A DNA stretch of 64,000 nt from an uncultured Pelagibacteraceae bacterium (GCA_902629935.1 CACOSU010000001.1:62001-126000); one strand, 5' to 3'. Counted from the first letter of the stretch, positions 9,249-18,429 are shown. Notes: generated by a model not told the origin, from the letters alone. Translations and numbers: made by a program.

Positions 9249-10334
9249 ATGTCTAGCGATCATTTTGTAAGATTTGAAAATGTTGATAAGAGTTATGATG
9301 GCAAGCAGCTTGTTGTCAAAGGACTAAATTTAGATATTGAAGAAGGTGAATTCGTTACAATGCTTGGACCATCTGGTTCTGGTAAAACGACTTGCTTGAT
9401 GATGTTGGCAGGTTTTGAAACACCAACAAACGGACAAATATATTTAGACAACAAAGTTATTTCAGACATACCTCCTCATAAAAGAGGAATAGGAATGGTT
9501 TTTCAGAACTATGCATTGTTTCCTCATATGACAGTTTATGAAAATTTAGCTTTTCCATTAAGAGTACGAAAAATTCCAAAAGATGAGGCTGATAAAAAAG
9601 TTGATAAAGCTTTGTCGATGGTTTCATTACAAGGTTTTGAGGCTAGAATGCCGATGCAACTATCAGGTGGACAGCAACAAAGGGTAGCTGTTGCAAGATC
9701 GCTTGTCTTTGATCCAAAACTTGTACTGATGGATGAGCCTTTAGGAGCTTTAGATAAAAATTTAAGAGAAAGTATGCAATATGAAATTAAACATATTCAT
9801 GAAAATATTGGAGTTACTGTAGTTTATGTGACTCATGATCAAACTGAAGCCTTAACAATGTCAAATAGAATTGCGGTGTTCAATGATGGTAAAGTTCAAC
9901 AACTTTCAAGTCCTGATGAGTTATATGAAAGACCTGTTAATTCATTTGTCGCTGAGTTTATTGGAGAAAATAATACATTTGTTGGAGAGGTAATAGATGT
10001 CTCAGGAAACAAATGTAAAGTAAAATTAAATACTGGTACAGAAATCATGGCAAATCCCATTGTTGCAAAATCTAAAGGAGACAAAACTACAGTATCTCTT
10101 AGACCAGAGAGAGCAATTATTGATCCAGAAAAAGATATGGACAACAATCACAAGGGAAAAATTGAAGAAGTAATATACCACGGTGATCATACTAGATTAA
10201 GAGTAGATTTATTAGGTAATAACGATTTTATTCTTAAAATCCCAAATAGTTCAAACAGAATGGATATTAAAGAGGGAAAAGAAATTAAAATCGGCTGGAA
10301 TAGCGTAGACTGTCGAGCTTTAGATCCAAAATAG
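9249..10334 (+). CDS. potA: Polyamine/opine-type ABC transporter ATP-binding protein (PotA-like)
   Basis: This 361-residue ATPase shows Walker A GPSGSGKT, the Q-loop region VFQNYALFPHMT, the signature LSGGQQQRVA, Walker B LVLMDEP and the H-loop VTHDQTEA. A C-terminal TOBE domain (about 240-361) is typical of PotA/FbpC/UgpC importers. It energises uptake by the adjacent SBP and two permeases. Gene order ATPase-SBP-permease-permease in one direction supports a single import system, and the position right after the doeA-like gene suggests a substrate for that enzyme. Annotation as spermidine/putrescine transport is by family only. Confidence 0.88.
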   Translation: MSSDHFVRFENVDKSYDGKQLVVKGLNLDIEEGEFVTMLGPSGSGKTTCLMMLAGFETPTNGQIYLDNKVISDIPPHKRGIGMVFQNYALFPHMTVYENLAFPLRVRKIPKDEADKKVDKALSMVSLQGFEARMPMQLSGGQQQRVAVARSLVFDPKLVLMDEPLGALDKNLRESMQYEIKHIHENIGVTVVYVTHDQTEALTMSNRIAVFNDGKVQQLSSPDELYERPVNSFVAEFIGENNTFVGEVIDVSGNKCKVKLNTGTEIMANPIVAKSKGDKTTVSLRPERAIIDPEKDMDNNHKGKIEEVIYHGDHTRLRVDLLGNNDFILKIPNSSNRMDIKEGKEIKIGWNSVDCRALDPK

Positions 10335-10442
10335 TAATCAATAATTTTAATAAAAAAACTGAATAAACAGCAGGATAATTCGTCCAGAATCAGCTGTTGA
10401 CTAAGCTTTGCTATCTTGTTTTACTTTAATTTTATAAAATAA

Positions 10443-10456
10443 AAACGTTAACGTTT
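10443..10456. promoter_or_regulatory. Perfect 14-bp palindrome upstream of potD (candidate operator)
   Basis: The sequence aaacgttaacgttt is a perfect palindrome lying just before the potD Shine-Dalgarno (AAAGGAGA) and start codon. Its symmetry without a loop fits a dimeric DNA-binding protein better than an RNA hairpin. The 135-bp gap holding it is one of the longest in this compact region. No protein is assigned to it, and chance in AT-rich DNA cannot be excluded. Confidence 0.4.
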
Positions 10457-10469
10457 AAAAGGAGAATAA

Positions 10470-11597
10470 ATGAAAAAATTAAGTAAATTATTACTTGCTC
10501 TTTCTTTTGTACTTTCTGTAACAACCTCAGCATTTGCAGTAACTGTAGTGTCTTGGGGTGGAGCTTACACAGAGTCACAAAAATTGGGTTATGGTGATCC
10601 TACTGCTAAAAAGTTAGGTATACCTGTTAATTGGGTAGACTACACTGGTGGATTATCAGAAATTAAAGCTCAAAAAGAAGCTGGAAAAATTACTTGGGAC
10701 ATCATGGACGTGTATGCAAAAGATACAATCATTGGATGTGACGAGGGTATTTTCCATGAATTTGATTTTGATAAAGACTTCTTGCCGGCTCCAGATGGAA
10801 CACCTGCAAGTCAAGACTTCTTTACAGGCATGCCTTCAAAATGTGCAGTTGGAAATATTCTGTACTCTTGGAACTTTGCTTATAATGATGCAACGATTGG
10901 TGATTCAAAACCAAAAACAATTAAAGACTTCTTTAATACTAAAAGATTTCCAGGAAAAAGAGCAATCTACAAAGGTGCAATGTCTAACTTAGAGATCGCA
11001 TTGGTTGCTGATGGAGTAAAAGCTAGCGGAGCACAAGCTGGTGGAGACTTACTTTACAGAAAAATGGAAGGTGCTGGTATAGACAGAGCTTTAGCAAAAA
11101 TTAAAAAACTTTGTACAGATCCACAAGGTGGATGTGTATTTTGGAATGCAGGAGCTCAACCACCAGAACTATTAGCTAATGGAGAAGTAGTAATGGCTAC
11201 TGGTTGGAATGGTAGATTCTTTAACGCGCAAATGGAAGGAACTCCACTTGTTCAAGTTTGGGATGCACAAATCTTAGACTATGAATATTTTGCTTTAGTT
11301 AAAGATGGTCCAAACTACGCAAGTGGTGATGCAATGAAAGTACTTGCAGAAATGACAAGCACAGAAGGTTTAGCAGGAAGTGCTAAATATATTGCTTACG
11401 CACCTTGGAGAAAATCTTCAATTGCAATTATGGAAGCAGGAGAGCCTTGGTTTAAAGATGGTAAAACTAACATGGTACCACATATGCCAACAGCACCAGC
11501 TAACTTAAAAAGCCACATTCTTATGAACCCTGATTACTGGGCAGACAACCAGGATGAGATTAATGAGAAGTGGGAAGCAATGAAAGCTAGTCTATAA
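10470..11597 (+). CDS. potD: Polyamine/opine-type ABC transporter substrate-binding protein (PotD-like)
   Basis: This 375-residue periplasmic binding protein has a clear signal peptide (MKKLSKLLLALSFVLS, cleavage after TSAFA near 23). The mature part starts VTVVSWGGAYTES, the typical opening of PotD/F-type and related solute-binding proteins of family 1. An AAAGGAGA ribosome binding site sits 7 nt upstream of the ATG. The gene is followed by a strong intrinsic terminator before the permease genes, consistent with higher SBP synthesis. The ligand is unknown; a polyamine is the family guess, and a product linked to the doeA/eutA genes is the contextual guess. Confidence 0.88.
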   Translation: MKKLSKLLLALSFVLSVTTSAFAVTVVSWGGAYTESQKLGYGDPTAKKLGIPVNWVDYTGGLSEIKAQKEAGKITWDIMDVYAKDTIIGCDEGIFHEFDFDKDFLPAPDGTPASQDFFTGMPSKCAVGNILYSWNFAYNDATIGDSKPKTIKDFFNTKRFPGKRAIYKGAMSNLEIALVADGVKASGAQAGGDLLYRKMEGAGIDRALAKIKKLCTDPQGGCVFWNAGAQPPELLANGEVVMATGWNGRFFNAQMEGTPLVQVWDAQILDYEYFALVKDGPNYASGDAMKVLAEMTSTEGLAGSAKYIAYAPWRKSSIAIMEAGEPWFKDGKTNMVPHMPTAPANLKSHILMNPDYWADNQDEINEKWEAMKASL

Positions 11598-11631
11598 TTT
11601 AGTTTTATAGAATAGTATTTTATAATATATT

Positions 11632-11663
11632 AAAAGGGCAGTTATTTTTAACTGCCCTTTTTT
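11632..11663 (+). terminator. Strong intrinsic terminator/attenuator between potD and potB
   Basis: A 13-bp perfect stem (aaaagggcagtta/taactgccctttt) with a TTTT loop runs into a T-tract. The T-tract ends 3 nt before the potB ATG, so the hairpin occupies the space where a potB ribosome binding site would be. It should end most potD transcripts and make potBC expression depend on read-through. Confidence 0.88.
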
Positions 11664-11666
11664 ATT

Positions 11667-12914
11667 ATGAGCCAAGAACAAATTTTATCATCAGACGGAA
11701 TACCCTTAGAGGAAAGTCTTAAAAAAGCTGAACGTAAAAATAAATTAAAAGCAGTTTTGCTTGTTGCTCCATTATTTTTATTTATTTTAATTATCTACAT
11801 ATTTCCAATTGGTGACATGTTGTTTAGAAGTGTTGATGATCGAATGATCACTAAAATGCTGCCTAAAACATTCGTTGCAATGGAAAAATGGGATGGAAAA
11901 GACTTGCCTGATGAGCCTGTATATGAAGGACTTTATGAGGATTTGAGTTTATTAAAAAAAAATAAAACTTTTGGAAAAATCATAGCAAGATTAAATTATG
12001 AAAAATCAGGTTTCAGTAGCTTAATAAAAAAGACAATAAGAAAAATTGATAAACTTGAAGAGGGAAATTATAAAGAGCAGTTTATTAAAATCCACAAAAG
12101 ATGGGGCCAAGCTGAATATTTGGTTGCTTTAAAAAATACTGCTCCAAATTGGTCTTATGCCAAATATTTAAAAGGGGTAGATTTAAAATATGATGAAAAT
12201 AGAAATATTATTCAGCAAGATGAAGATAGACGAATTTATAAAACACTTTGGCTGAGAACAATAAATGTAGCTTTTTGGGTTACAATTTTCTGTTTTATTC
12301 TTGCTTATCCAATTGCACACTTGTTAGCAACTTTACCAATGAAATATAGTAATTTACTAATGATTTGTGTTCTGCTTCCTTTTTGGACTTCACTATTGGT
12401 TAGAACATCAAGTTGGATGGTATTGCTACAACAACAAGGACCAATTAATGATTTAATTGTTTGGTTGGGTTGGGCTGCAGATGATAACAGGCCAGAATTA
12501 ATGTATAATGTGATTGGCACATTTGTTGCAATGACACAAATTTTACTCCCATTTATGATTCTACCACTTTACAGTGTAATGAAAACAATCTCTCCAAGTT
12601 TAATGAGAGCTGGAAAATCATTAGGAGGAACACCATTGGTCTCATTTGTGAAAATTTATTTTCCTTTAACAATTCCAGGTATTGGGGCAGGAAGTTTACT
12701 AGTATTTATCTTAGCAATTGGTTACTACATCACCCCAGCTTTAGTTGGTGGAGCAAGCGGATCTTTGATTAGTAATAATATTGCTTATCATATGAAAAGC
12801 TCACTAGACTGGGCTTTTGCATCTGCTCTTGGAACAATGCTATTGGTAGGAGTGTTAGCTATATACTGGGTTTATAATAAATTGGTTGGGATAGATAATA
12901 TTAAATTAGGATAA
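11667..12914 (+). CDS. potB: ABC transporter permease (PotB-like) with large periplasmic insertion
   Basis: This 415-residue protein is about 130 residues longer than ordinary PotB. The first transmembrane helix (about 30-52) is followed by a soluble, charged segment of about 150 residues (about 55-205), after which come the remaining helices and a permease domain with the EAA-type loop SLMRAGKSLGGTP. The insertion should face the periplasm. Similar long permeases occur in opine/polyamine-type systems of alphaproteobacteria as far as I recall. No Shine-Dalgarno is visible because the terminator stem abuts the start codon. It is 2 bp upstream of potC. Confidence 0.87.
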   Translation: MSQEQILSSDGIPLEESLKKAERKNKLKAVLLVAPLFLFILIIYIFPIGDMLFRSVDDRMITKMLPKTFVAMEKWDGKDLPDEPVYEGLYEDLSLLKKNKTFGKIIARLNYEKSGFSSLIKKTIRKIDKLEEGNYKEQFIKIHKRWGQAEYLVALKNTAPNWSYAKYLKGVDLKYDENRNIIQQDEDRRIYKTLWLRTINVAFWVTIFCFILAYPIAHLLATLPMKYSNLLMICVLLPFWTSLLVRTSSWMVLLQQQGPINDLIVWLGWAADDNRPELMYNVIGTFVAMTQILLPFMILPLYSVMKTISPSLMRAGKSLGGTPLVSFVKIYFPLTIPGIGAGSLLVFILAIGYYITPALVGGASGSLISNNIAYHMKSSLDWAFASALGTMLLVGVLAIYWVYNKLVGIDNIKLG

Positions 12915-12916
12915 TT

Positions 12917-13771
12917 ATGGCATTACCAAATCACACCCCATTAAATTATAGAATATGGCATTACACATATTTAACTTTTTGTTCTTTAGTGTTCTTCTTT
13001 TTGATTGCTCCATTATTTGTAATATTGCCGCTTTCATTTAATGCAGAGCAATATATTCACTTTTCATCTAAGATGCTTGCACTAGATCCGGAAGGTTTCT
13101 CTTTAAGATGGTATGAAGATATGATCTATGGCACAAAAAATCCATGGGGGTTGGCGACTAAAAATAGTTTAATCATTGCATTCTTTGCAACAATTGGTTC
13201 TACAATTCTTGGAACAGTGGCAGCTCTAGGTTTAAGTAGCAGGCACATGCCATATAAAGCGGCTTTTATGGCGTTATTAATTTCGCCAATGATTGTGCCT
13301 CTAATTATATCTGGTACGGCAATTTTCTTTTTTATGGCAAAAGTTGGATTGGCAGCTACTCATACAGGAATCGTTTTATCTCATATAATCTTAGGAACTC
13401 CATTTGTAGTAATCACTGTTACGGCAACATTGTCAGGCTTTGATCACAGTGTAACTAGAGCGGCTGCAAGTCTGGGTAGCAATCCAGTAAATACATTTAT
13501 GAAAATCACATTACCATTAATTATGCCTGGCGTAATCTCTGGAGCTTTATTTGCATTTGTAACATCATTTGATGAAGTAGTTGTAGTACTATTCTTAGCT
13601 GGATTAGAAAATACTACTATTCCAATTCAAATGTGGGTTGGATTAAGGGAACAGTTAAGCCCAACTATTATGGCTGTGGCAACATGTTTGATTGTTATGT
13701 CTACTCTGATTTTAGTAACTGCAGAATTATTAAGAAGAAGATCTGAGAGACTAAGAGGGATTAATAGATAA
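12917..13771 (+). CDS. potC: ABC transporter permease (PotC-like)
   Basis: This 284-residue protein has about six transmembrane helices and a BPD_transp_1 domain. The cytoplasmic coupling loop reads SVTRAAASLGSNPVNTF, close to the consensus EAA motif. It forms the inner-membrane channel together with the PotB-like subunit, whose gene ends 2 bp upstream. The length is normal for PotC. A short AT-only hairpin overlaps its stop codon, and the FadN-like gene follows 45 bp later in the same direction, so co-transcription is possible. Confidence 0.88.
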   Translation: MALPNHTPLNYRIWHYTYLTFCSLVFFFLIAPLFVILPLSFNAEQYIHFSSKMLALDPEGFSLRWYEDMIYGTKNPWGLATKNSLIIAFFATIGSTILGTVAALGLSSRHMPYKAAFMALLISPMIVPLIISGTAIFFFMAKVGLAATHTGIVLSHIILGTPFVVITVTATLSGFDHSVTRAAASLGSNPVNTFMKITLPLIMPGVISGALFAFVTSFDEVVVVLFLAGLENTTIPIQMWVGLREQLSPTIMAVATCLIVMSTLILVTAELLRRRSERLRGINR

Positions 13772-13795
13772 TTAATTTACTAAATTAATTTTTTT
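13770..13795 (+). terminator. Weak AT-only hairpin with T-tract after potC
   Basis: A 9-bp AT-only stem (aattaattt/aaattaatt, 3-nt loop) overlapping the potC stop codon is followed by a short T run. The lack of G:C pairs makes it a weak terminator candidate, and it could be chance in this composition. Confidence 0.35.
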
Positions 13796-13816
13796 CAATA
13801 TAGAATATTTATAACT

Positions 13817-16039
13817 ATGGATATTAAAAAAGTTGTTGTTATTGGATCAGGAACTATGGGAAGTGGGATAGCAGCACACCTATGTAATGCAAAAATTCCA
13901 GTAACTTTATTAGATTTAACAACTGAGATTTCTACAAAAGCTAGAGACAGAATATTTAAGTCAAAACCACCGTTATTGCTGGATAAATCAAAAATAGACA
14001 ATATTGAAGTTGGCAATATCAATGACAACTTTGATGTTGTTAAAGATGCTGATTGGGTTGTTGAGGCAGTAGTAGAGAGAATTGATATTAAACATAATAT
14101 ATATGAAAAAATATTCAAAAATAGAAAAGATGGAGCAATTGTTTCGTCAAATACATCTTCTATTCCTATAAAAGTTTTATCTGAAAATTTAACTTTAGAA
14201 GAAAAAAAAGATTTTTGTATTACTCATTTTTTTAATCCTGTTCGATATATGGGTTTATTGGAAATAGTAAAAAACGAAAACAATGATTTAGATAAAATTA
14301 ATTCTCTTAAAAAGTTTTGTGAGATAGAATTGGGTAAGGGAGCGATTGTTTGTAATGATACTCCAGGATTTCTAGGAAATAGAATAGGAGTTTTTGCGAT
14401 GCAAGTTGCAATGACAGAAGCTTTTAAAATGAAACTTAGTATTGAAGAAGCTGATGCAATATTTGGAAGGCCAATGGGTATTCCAAAAACGGGAGTTTTT
14501 GGCCTCTATGATTTAATCGGTATTGATTTAATGGCTGATGTTTTAAAAAGTTTTATTAAAGAGTTATCTGAAAATGACTCTTTTCAAGAAGTTGCTCAAG
14601 AAATTCCTCTTGTAAAAAAATTAATTGAAACAGGTTACACTGGTCGAAAAGGTAAGGGTGGATTTTACCGAATGAATAAAACTGGCGCAACTAAAGTTAT
14701 GGAGGCAATTAATCTAGAAACAGGCGAGTATTCTGTTAGTCAAAAAATTAATATCGGTAGTGATAAAGTTGATTTAAAATCTTTAATCTCAAGAGAAGAT
14801 AAATTTGGTGAGTATGCTTGGTCTGTTATTTCAAAGATTATAAAATATTCATCATCTTTAGTGCCAGGAATTACAAAAGAATTTAATGATATAGATGAAG
14901 CAATGAGATTAGGTTTCAATTGGGCAAAAGGCCCGTTTGAAATGTTAGAAGAAATAGGTGTTGAAAACTTTTTTAATAAAGTTGATGAATTTAAAGGAAA
15001 TAAGTTTTTAGAAAAATTATCCAAAAGTAAAGATCAAAATTTTTATGGTTCTAGACAAAAATATACTGAGATTGAAACACTTGGAAAAGTTAAGAAAAAA
15101 GCTATGAGCATTGATGGAAACAATTCTGCTCAAGTTTATCGTTTTCAAGACTATAATATTGTTGAGTTTACTACAAAGGCTAATGCACTTGATTATGACT
15201 CAATGGATGCACTTAAAAAAGCAACCGACAAACCTTTAATTATAATTAATGAGAGTATGCAATTTTCTGCTGGAGTGAATTTAACATACACTATGGATTT
15301 TGCTAATAAGGGTGATTTTAAATCTATTGAAAAATTTATTAAATATTTTCAAGAAACATGTAAGCACTTAAAGTACTCTGAACATCCCGTAATTTCAGCT
15401 CCTTCTGGTTTAACTCTTGGTGGAGGATTTGAAGTGATGGTTCAAAGTAATTTTGTAGCGTCTCACACTAATATTGTTGTTGGTTTGGTAGAAACTATTG
15501 TTGGTTTAATTCCAGCAGGAGGCGGTTGTAAGGAAATGCTCGCAAGATGGCTTGATACAGAAGAGGCTAAAAAAGACCCCAATTACGCACCTCTTAAAGT
15601 ATTTGATATAATCGGTTATGGTAAAACTGCTACTTCACCAGTTGAGGCAGAACCTATGAAATATCTTAAACCTCAGGATAAAAAAATTATGAATAGAAAT
15701 AGTTTATTAGAAGTCTCAAAGGAAATTTTGAATAACAATAAAGACTTCAAAGCTCCATCTGAGATAAAATTTAATCTTCCAGGAAAAACAGTTCTTCCTG
15801 AAATGAATAAAATTTTACATAAATTATATAACGATAAAGTTATACTAGATCATGGTTTAAAAGTAGCACAAGAGCTAGCTCATGTATTGAGTGGTGGTGA
15901 CACTTCAATTGAAAAAACATTATCAGAAGATGATTTATATAAATTGGAATTGGATGCTTTTATGAGATTAATCGAAACCAAAGAAACTCAAGATAGAATT
16001 AGACACACACTCGCAACTGGTAAGCCACTAGTTAATTAA
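13817..16039 (+). CDS. Fused 3-hydroxyacyl-CoA dehydrogenase/enoyl-CoA hydratase (FadN-type order)
   Basis: This 740-residue bifunctional protein has the dehydrogenase first: Rossmann motif VIGSGTMGSGIAAH at the N-terminus, SSNTSSIPI near 115 and the HFFNPVRYMGLLEIV signature near 140. A crotonase-like hydratase region follows (about 440-700, with SAPSGLTLGGGFEVM). This order is opposite to E. coli FadB and matches FadN/YusL-like enzymes. It would hydrate and oxidise an acyl-CoA or related thioester. Its place directly after potABCD is unexplained by polyamine metabolism and may mean that the imported compound is processed as a CoA thioester, though this is inference. Confidence 0.85.
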   Translation: MDIKKVVVIGSGTMGSGIAAHLCNAKIPVTLLDLTTEISTKARDRIFKSKPPLLLDKSKIDNIEVGNINDNFDVVKDADWVVEAVVERIDIKHNIYEKIFKNRKDGAIVSSNTSSIPIKVLSENLTLEEKKDFCITHFFNPVRYMGLLEIVKNENNDLDKINSLKKFCEIELGKGAIVCNDTPGFLGNRIGVFAMQVAMTEAFKMKLSIEEADAIFGRPMGIPKTGVFGLYDLIGIDLMADVLKSFIKELSENDSFQEVAQEIPLVKKLIETGYTGRKGKGGFYRMNKTGATKVMEAINLETGEYSVSQKINIGSDKVDLKSLISREDKFGEYAWSVISKIIKYSSSLVPGITKEFNDIDEAMRLGFNWAKGPFEMLEEIGVENFFNKVDEFKGNKFLEKLSKSKDQNFYGSRQKYTEIETLGKVKKKAMSIDGNNSAQVYRFQDYNIVEFTTKANALDYDSMDALKKATDKPLIIINESMQFSAGVNLTYTMDFANKGDFKSIEKFIKYFQETCKHLKYSEHPVISAPSGLTLGGGFEVMVQSNFVASHTNIVVGLVETIVGLIPAGGGCKEMLARWLDTEEAKKDPNYAPLKVFDIIGYGKTATSPVEAEPMKYLKPQDKKIMNRNSLLEVSKEILNNNKDFKAPSEIKFNLPGKTVLPEMNKILHKLYNDKVILDHGLKVAQELAHVLSGGDTSIEKTLSEDDLYKLELDAFMRLIETKETQDRIRHTLATGKPLVN

Positions 16040-16043
16040 TTTT

Positions 16044-16688
16044 TTACTCAAACATTTTTACTGTATTTATAAAATCAGGTCTAAGAACATATTCAGATCT
16101 ATGAGAATATCGAATTTTTTCCAACACTTTAATACCGTAAATCACTTTTCCTATAGGAGTATATTCTCCTTCAAATAGAGGCTCATCATCAAGAATAATA
16201 AAAAACTGACTATCTTCAGTATCATATGTTAAAGTTCTCGCTAAACCAACTGAACCTCTCTCAAAATTAAACTCAGCATCAACCTCTGACTTTATAGTGC
16301 CTAGACCAGATTTACCAGTTCCAATTTTTCCATAATCTAATTGATCTTTCTTACCAAACTCAAGATCACCTGCCTGAACCATTTTATCCTTAATAACTCT
16401 GTGAAAAGCAACATTGTCATATGCTTTTAAGTTGATTAATTTTTTAAATCTCTCGACTCCATTTGGAGATATCTCGGGATAGAGTTCAATTATGACATTT
16501 CCACATTCAGCATTAAGCACAACAATATTATTTGGTTTTTTAAAATTAATTTTTTGTGGATCAAAATTTTTTACAAACAAACACTTATTTTTTACAACTA
16601 TAGTAAAACACAAAGCAAAAACTCCAAGTACTATTAAAAAAATAAAAATTAATTTCTCATGTAGGGAAGCTTTAACTTTTTTTATCAT
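16044..16688 (-). CDS. Membrane-anchored or exported cyclophilin-type peptidyl-prolyl isomerase
   Basis: This 214-residue protein has one N-terminal hydrophobic helix (about 13-33, LIFIFLIVLGVFALCFTIVV) followed by a cyclophilin domain from about 55. The catalytic arginine lies in NVAFHRVIKDKMVQAGD, and SQFFIILDD matches the family core. It would catalyse proline isomerisation of envelope proteins, tethered by its N-terminal helix. It sits 3 bp downstream of a putative metallopeptidase in the same direction and is convergent with the FadN-like gene (5-bp gap). No catalytic residue looks missing. Confidence 0.87.
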   Translation of the reverse strand: MIKKVKASLHEKLIFIFLIVLGVFALCFTIVVKNKCLFVKNFDPQKINFKKPNNIVVLNAECGNVIIELYPEISPNGVERFKKLINLKAYDNVAFHRVIKDKMVQAGDLEFGKKDQLDYGKIGTGKSGLGTIKSEVDAEFNFERGSVGLARTLTYDTEDSQFFIILDDEPLFEGEYTPIGKVIYGIKVLEKIRYSHRSEYVLRPDFINTVKMFE

Positions 16689-16690
16689 AT

Positions 16691-17419
16691 CTAAAATACA
16701 AAAGTATTATCAATTTCTTTTATTTTATCTTTTATAAATTCAATTTTTTTATTGAGAATTTCATCATCTGAAATTTTATAATTTCCTGTTATTAAATGAG
16801 AATATACCTCTGCCATATCCTCGGATGGTATTGTCATTGAGTATTCTGAAAAAAAACCATTAGTATTTGTGTAAGTATCTAATCCTAATTTTTTTGAGCA
16901 AGTAGAACAATCAGCATATCTAAAACCTGGCTTATTAAATGTTTTCCATTCATTTTCGTCAAATAAATCTCTAAAACCATCATTTATAATATGAAATAAT
17001 TCGTGGTGAATCACTCTCTCAAAATATTTTTCATTAAATTTTAAATCTATAATTAATGTTTTCATCACGTGATCAGGAATTCCAGCTGTATTTATTCCTG
17101 AAATAGATAGGTTTTCACACATTACAATATATTTAAGATTAATTATTCTTAAAAATTCTTTTGAATATCGGTTCAAATTTTTAGATATAATTTTGTATTT
17201 TTCATCATAAGTTTTTTTGTTTGAATTTATACAAGAAATATTTTTCTGGACCCCAAGTCTAAATGGCTTAGTTGCATAAAAATATTTCAGTTTATTGGGA
17301 GTTTTTAATTCATAAATTTCTAAATTTGGTATTTTTATAATATTATAAATAGAATTTGAATTTGCTGACGTTATTAAAAAAAATGATATTAAAATCAGCT
17401 TAAAAATCTTCATAAACAT
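16691..17419 (-). CDS. Putative secreted HExxH zinc metallopeptidase
   Basis: This 242-residue protein has a signal peptide (start MFMKIFKLILISFF or the internal MKIF; cleavage near TSANS). Near residue 140 it carries VIHHELFHIIND, a clear HExxH zinc motif, and about 60 residues later SEDMAEVYSHLI, whose glutamates could supply the third ligand. A pair of cysteines in DCSTCSKK may form a disulfide. I do not recognise a named family beyond putative zinc metallopeptidase. It is co-oriented with the cyclophilin gene 2 bp downstream, so both may act on exported proteins. Proteolytic activity is inferred only from the motif. Confidence 0.68.
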   Translation of the reverse strand: MFMKIFKLILISFFLITSANSNSIYNIIKIPNLEIYELKTPNKLKYFYATKPFRLGVQKNISCINSNKKTYDEKYKIISKNLNRYSKEFLRIINLKYIVMCENLSISGINTAGIPDHVMKTLIIDLKFNEKYFERVIHHELFHIINDGFRDLFDENEWKTFNKPGFRYADCSTCSKKLGLDTYTNTNGFFSEYSMTIPSEDMAEVYSHLITGNYKISDDEILNKKIEFIKDKIKEIDNTFVF

Positions 17420-17469
17420 AATTTAGATGATATTCGATTTAAAAAGAATGTGGTACATTTTGTTCACAA

Positions 17470-18429
17470 ATGAAAAAAGAACGAAACAAAAATCCAATCC
17501 AACCTGTAAGTGGAACAAAAGTTCCAAGATTTGCTGGTCCTTCAACATTTGCAAGATTACCAGAGTTAAGAGATGTTGAAAGTTGTGATGTTGCAATTGT
17601 AGGAGTGCCATTTGATGCTGGTACAAGTTACAGACCAGGTGCAAGATTTGGCCCACAAAGCATTCGCCAAGCTTCTAGACATTTGAGAACCAATTATCAT
17701 CCTAGTTATGATGTAGAACCATTTAAAGTTCAGCAAGTGGCTGATGCTGGAGACATTACTTGTAATCCATTTAGTATAGATGAATCAATAAAACAAATCG
17801 AATCTGGAGCAACAGATTTGTTAAATAAAGTAGGTGGTATAATCAGTTTAGGTGGTGACCACACCATCGCTGTACCACTTCTTAGAGCAATTAATAAAAA
17901 ATGTAATGGACCAGTTTCATTAGTTCATTTTGATGCTCATCTTGACACTTGGGATACTTATTTTGGAGCACCTTATACACATGGCACTCCATTTAGAAGA
18001 GCAAGAGAGGAAGGATTATTTTTAGATGACGCTTCGATGCATGTTGGAATTAGAGGGCCTCTTTATAGTAGAGATGATATTAAAAATGATGAAAGTTTTG
18101 GTTTTAAAATAATTCACTGTGATGAATTTCAAACAGAAGGAACAGATAAAATTGCCGAAAGGATTAGAAAAAGAGTAGGAGACAATCCACTTTATCTATC
18201 TATAGATATTGATGTGTTGGACCCAGCATTTGCACCTGGCACAGGTACACCAGAAATTGCAGGTATGACTACGCGAGAAATGGTAAATGTTTTAAGAGGT
18301 TTGTCTGGATTAAATTTAGTTTCTGCTGATGTGGTTGAAGTTTCACCTGCATATGATCATGCAGAAGTTACATCACTTGCTGCCGCAACAATAGTTTACG
18401 AATTAACAAATTTATTTGCAAAATCATAA
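17470..18429 (+). CDS. speB: Agmatinase/ureohydrolase family protein (SpeB-like)
   Basis: This 319-residue enzyme has all Mn-binding motifs of ureohydrolases: SLGGDHTIAVP, VHFDAHLDTWD and SIDIDVLDPAFAPGTG. Family members split urea from agmatine, guanidinobutyrate or related guanidino compounds. The motifs and length fit agmatinase or guanidinobutyrase rather than arginase. It is followed 20 bp later by an aldehyde dehydrogenase gene in the same direction; together they could turn a guanidino or amine compound into a carboxylate such as GABA. The exact substrate cannot be decided from motifs. Its start diverges from the metallopeptidase gene with a 50-bp gap. Confidence 0.87.
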   Translation: MKKERNKNPIQPVSGTKVPRFAGPSTFARLPELRDVESCDVAIVGVPFDAGTSYRPGARFGPQSIRQASRHLRTNYHPSYDVEPFKVQQVADAGDITCNPFSIDESIKQIESGATDLLNKVGGIISLGGDHTIAVPLLRAINKKCNGPVSLVHFDAHLDTWDTYFGAPYTHGTPFRRAREEGLFLDDASMHVGIRGPLYSRDDIKNDESFGFKIIHCDEFQTEGTDKIAERIRKRVGDNPLYLSIDIDVLDPAFAPGTGTPEIAGMTTREMVNVLRGLSGLNLVSADVVEVSPAYDHAEVTSLAAATIVYELTNLFAKS

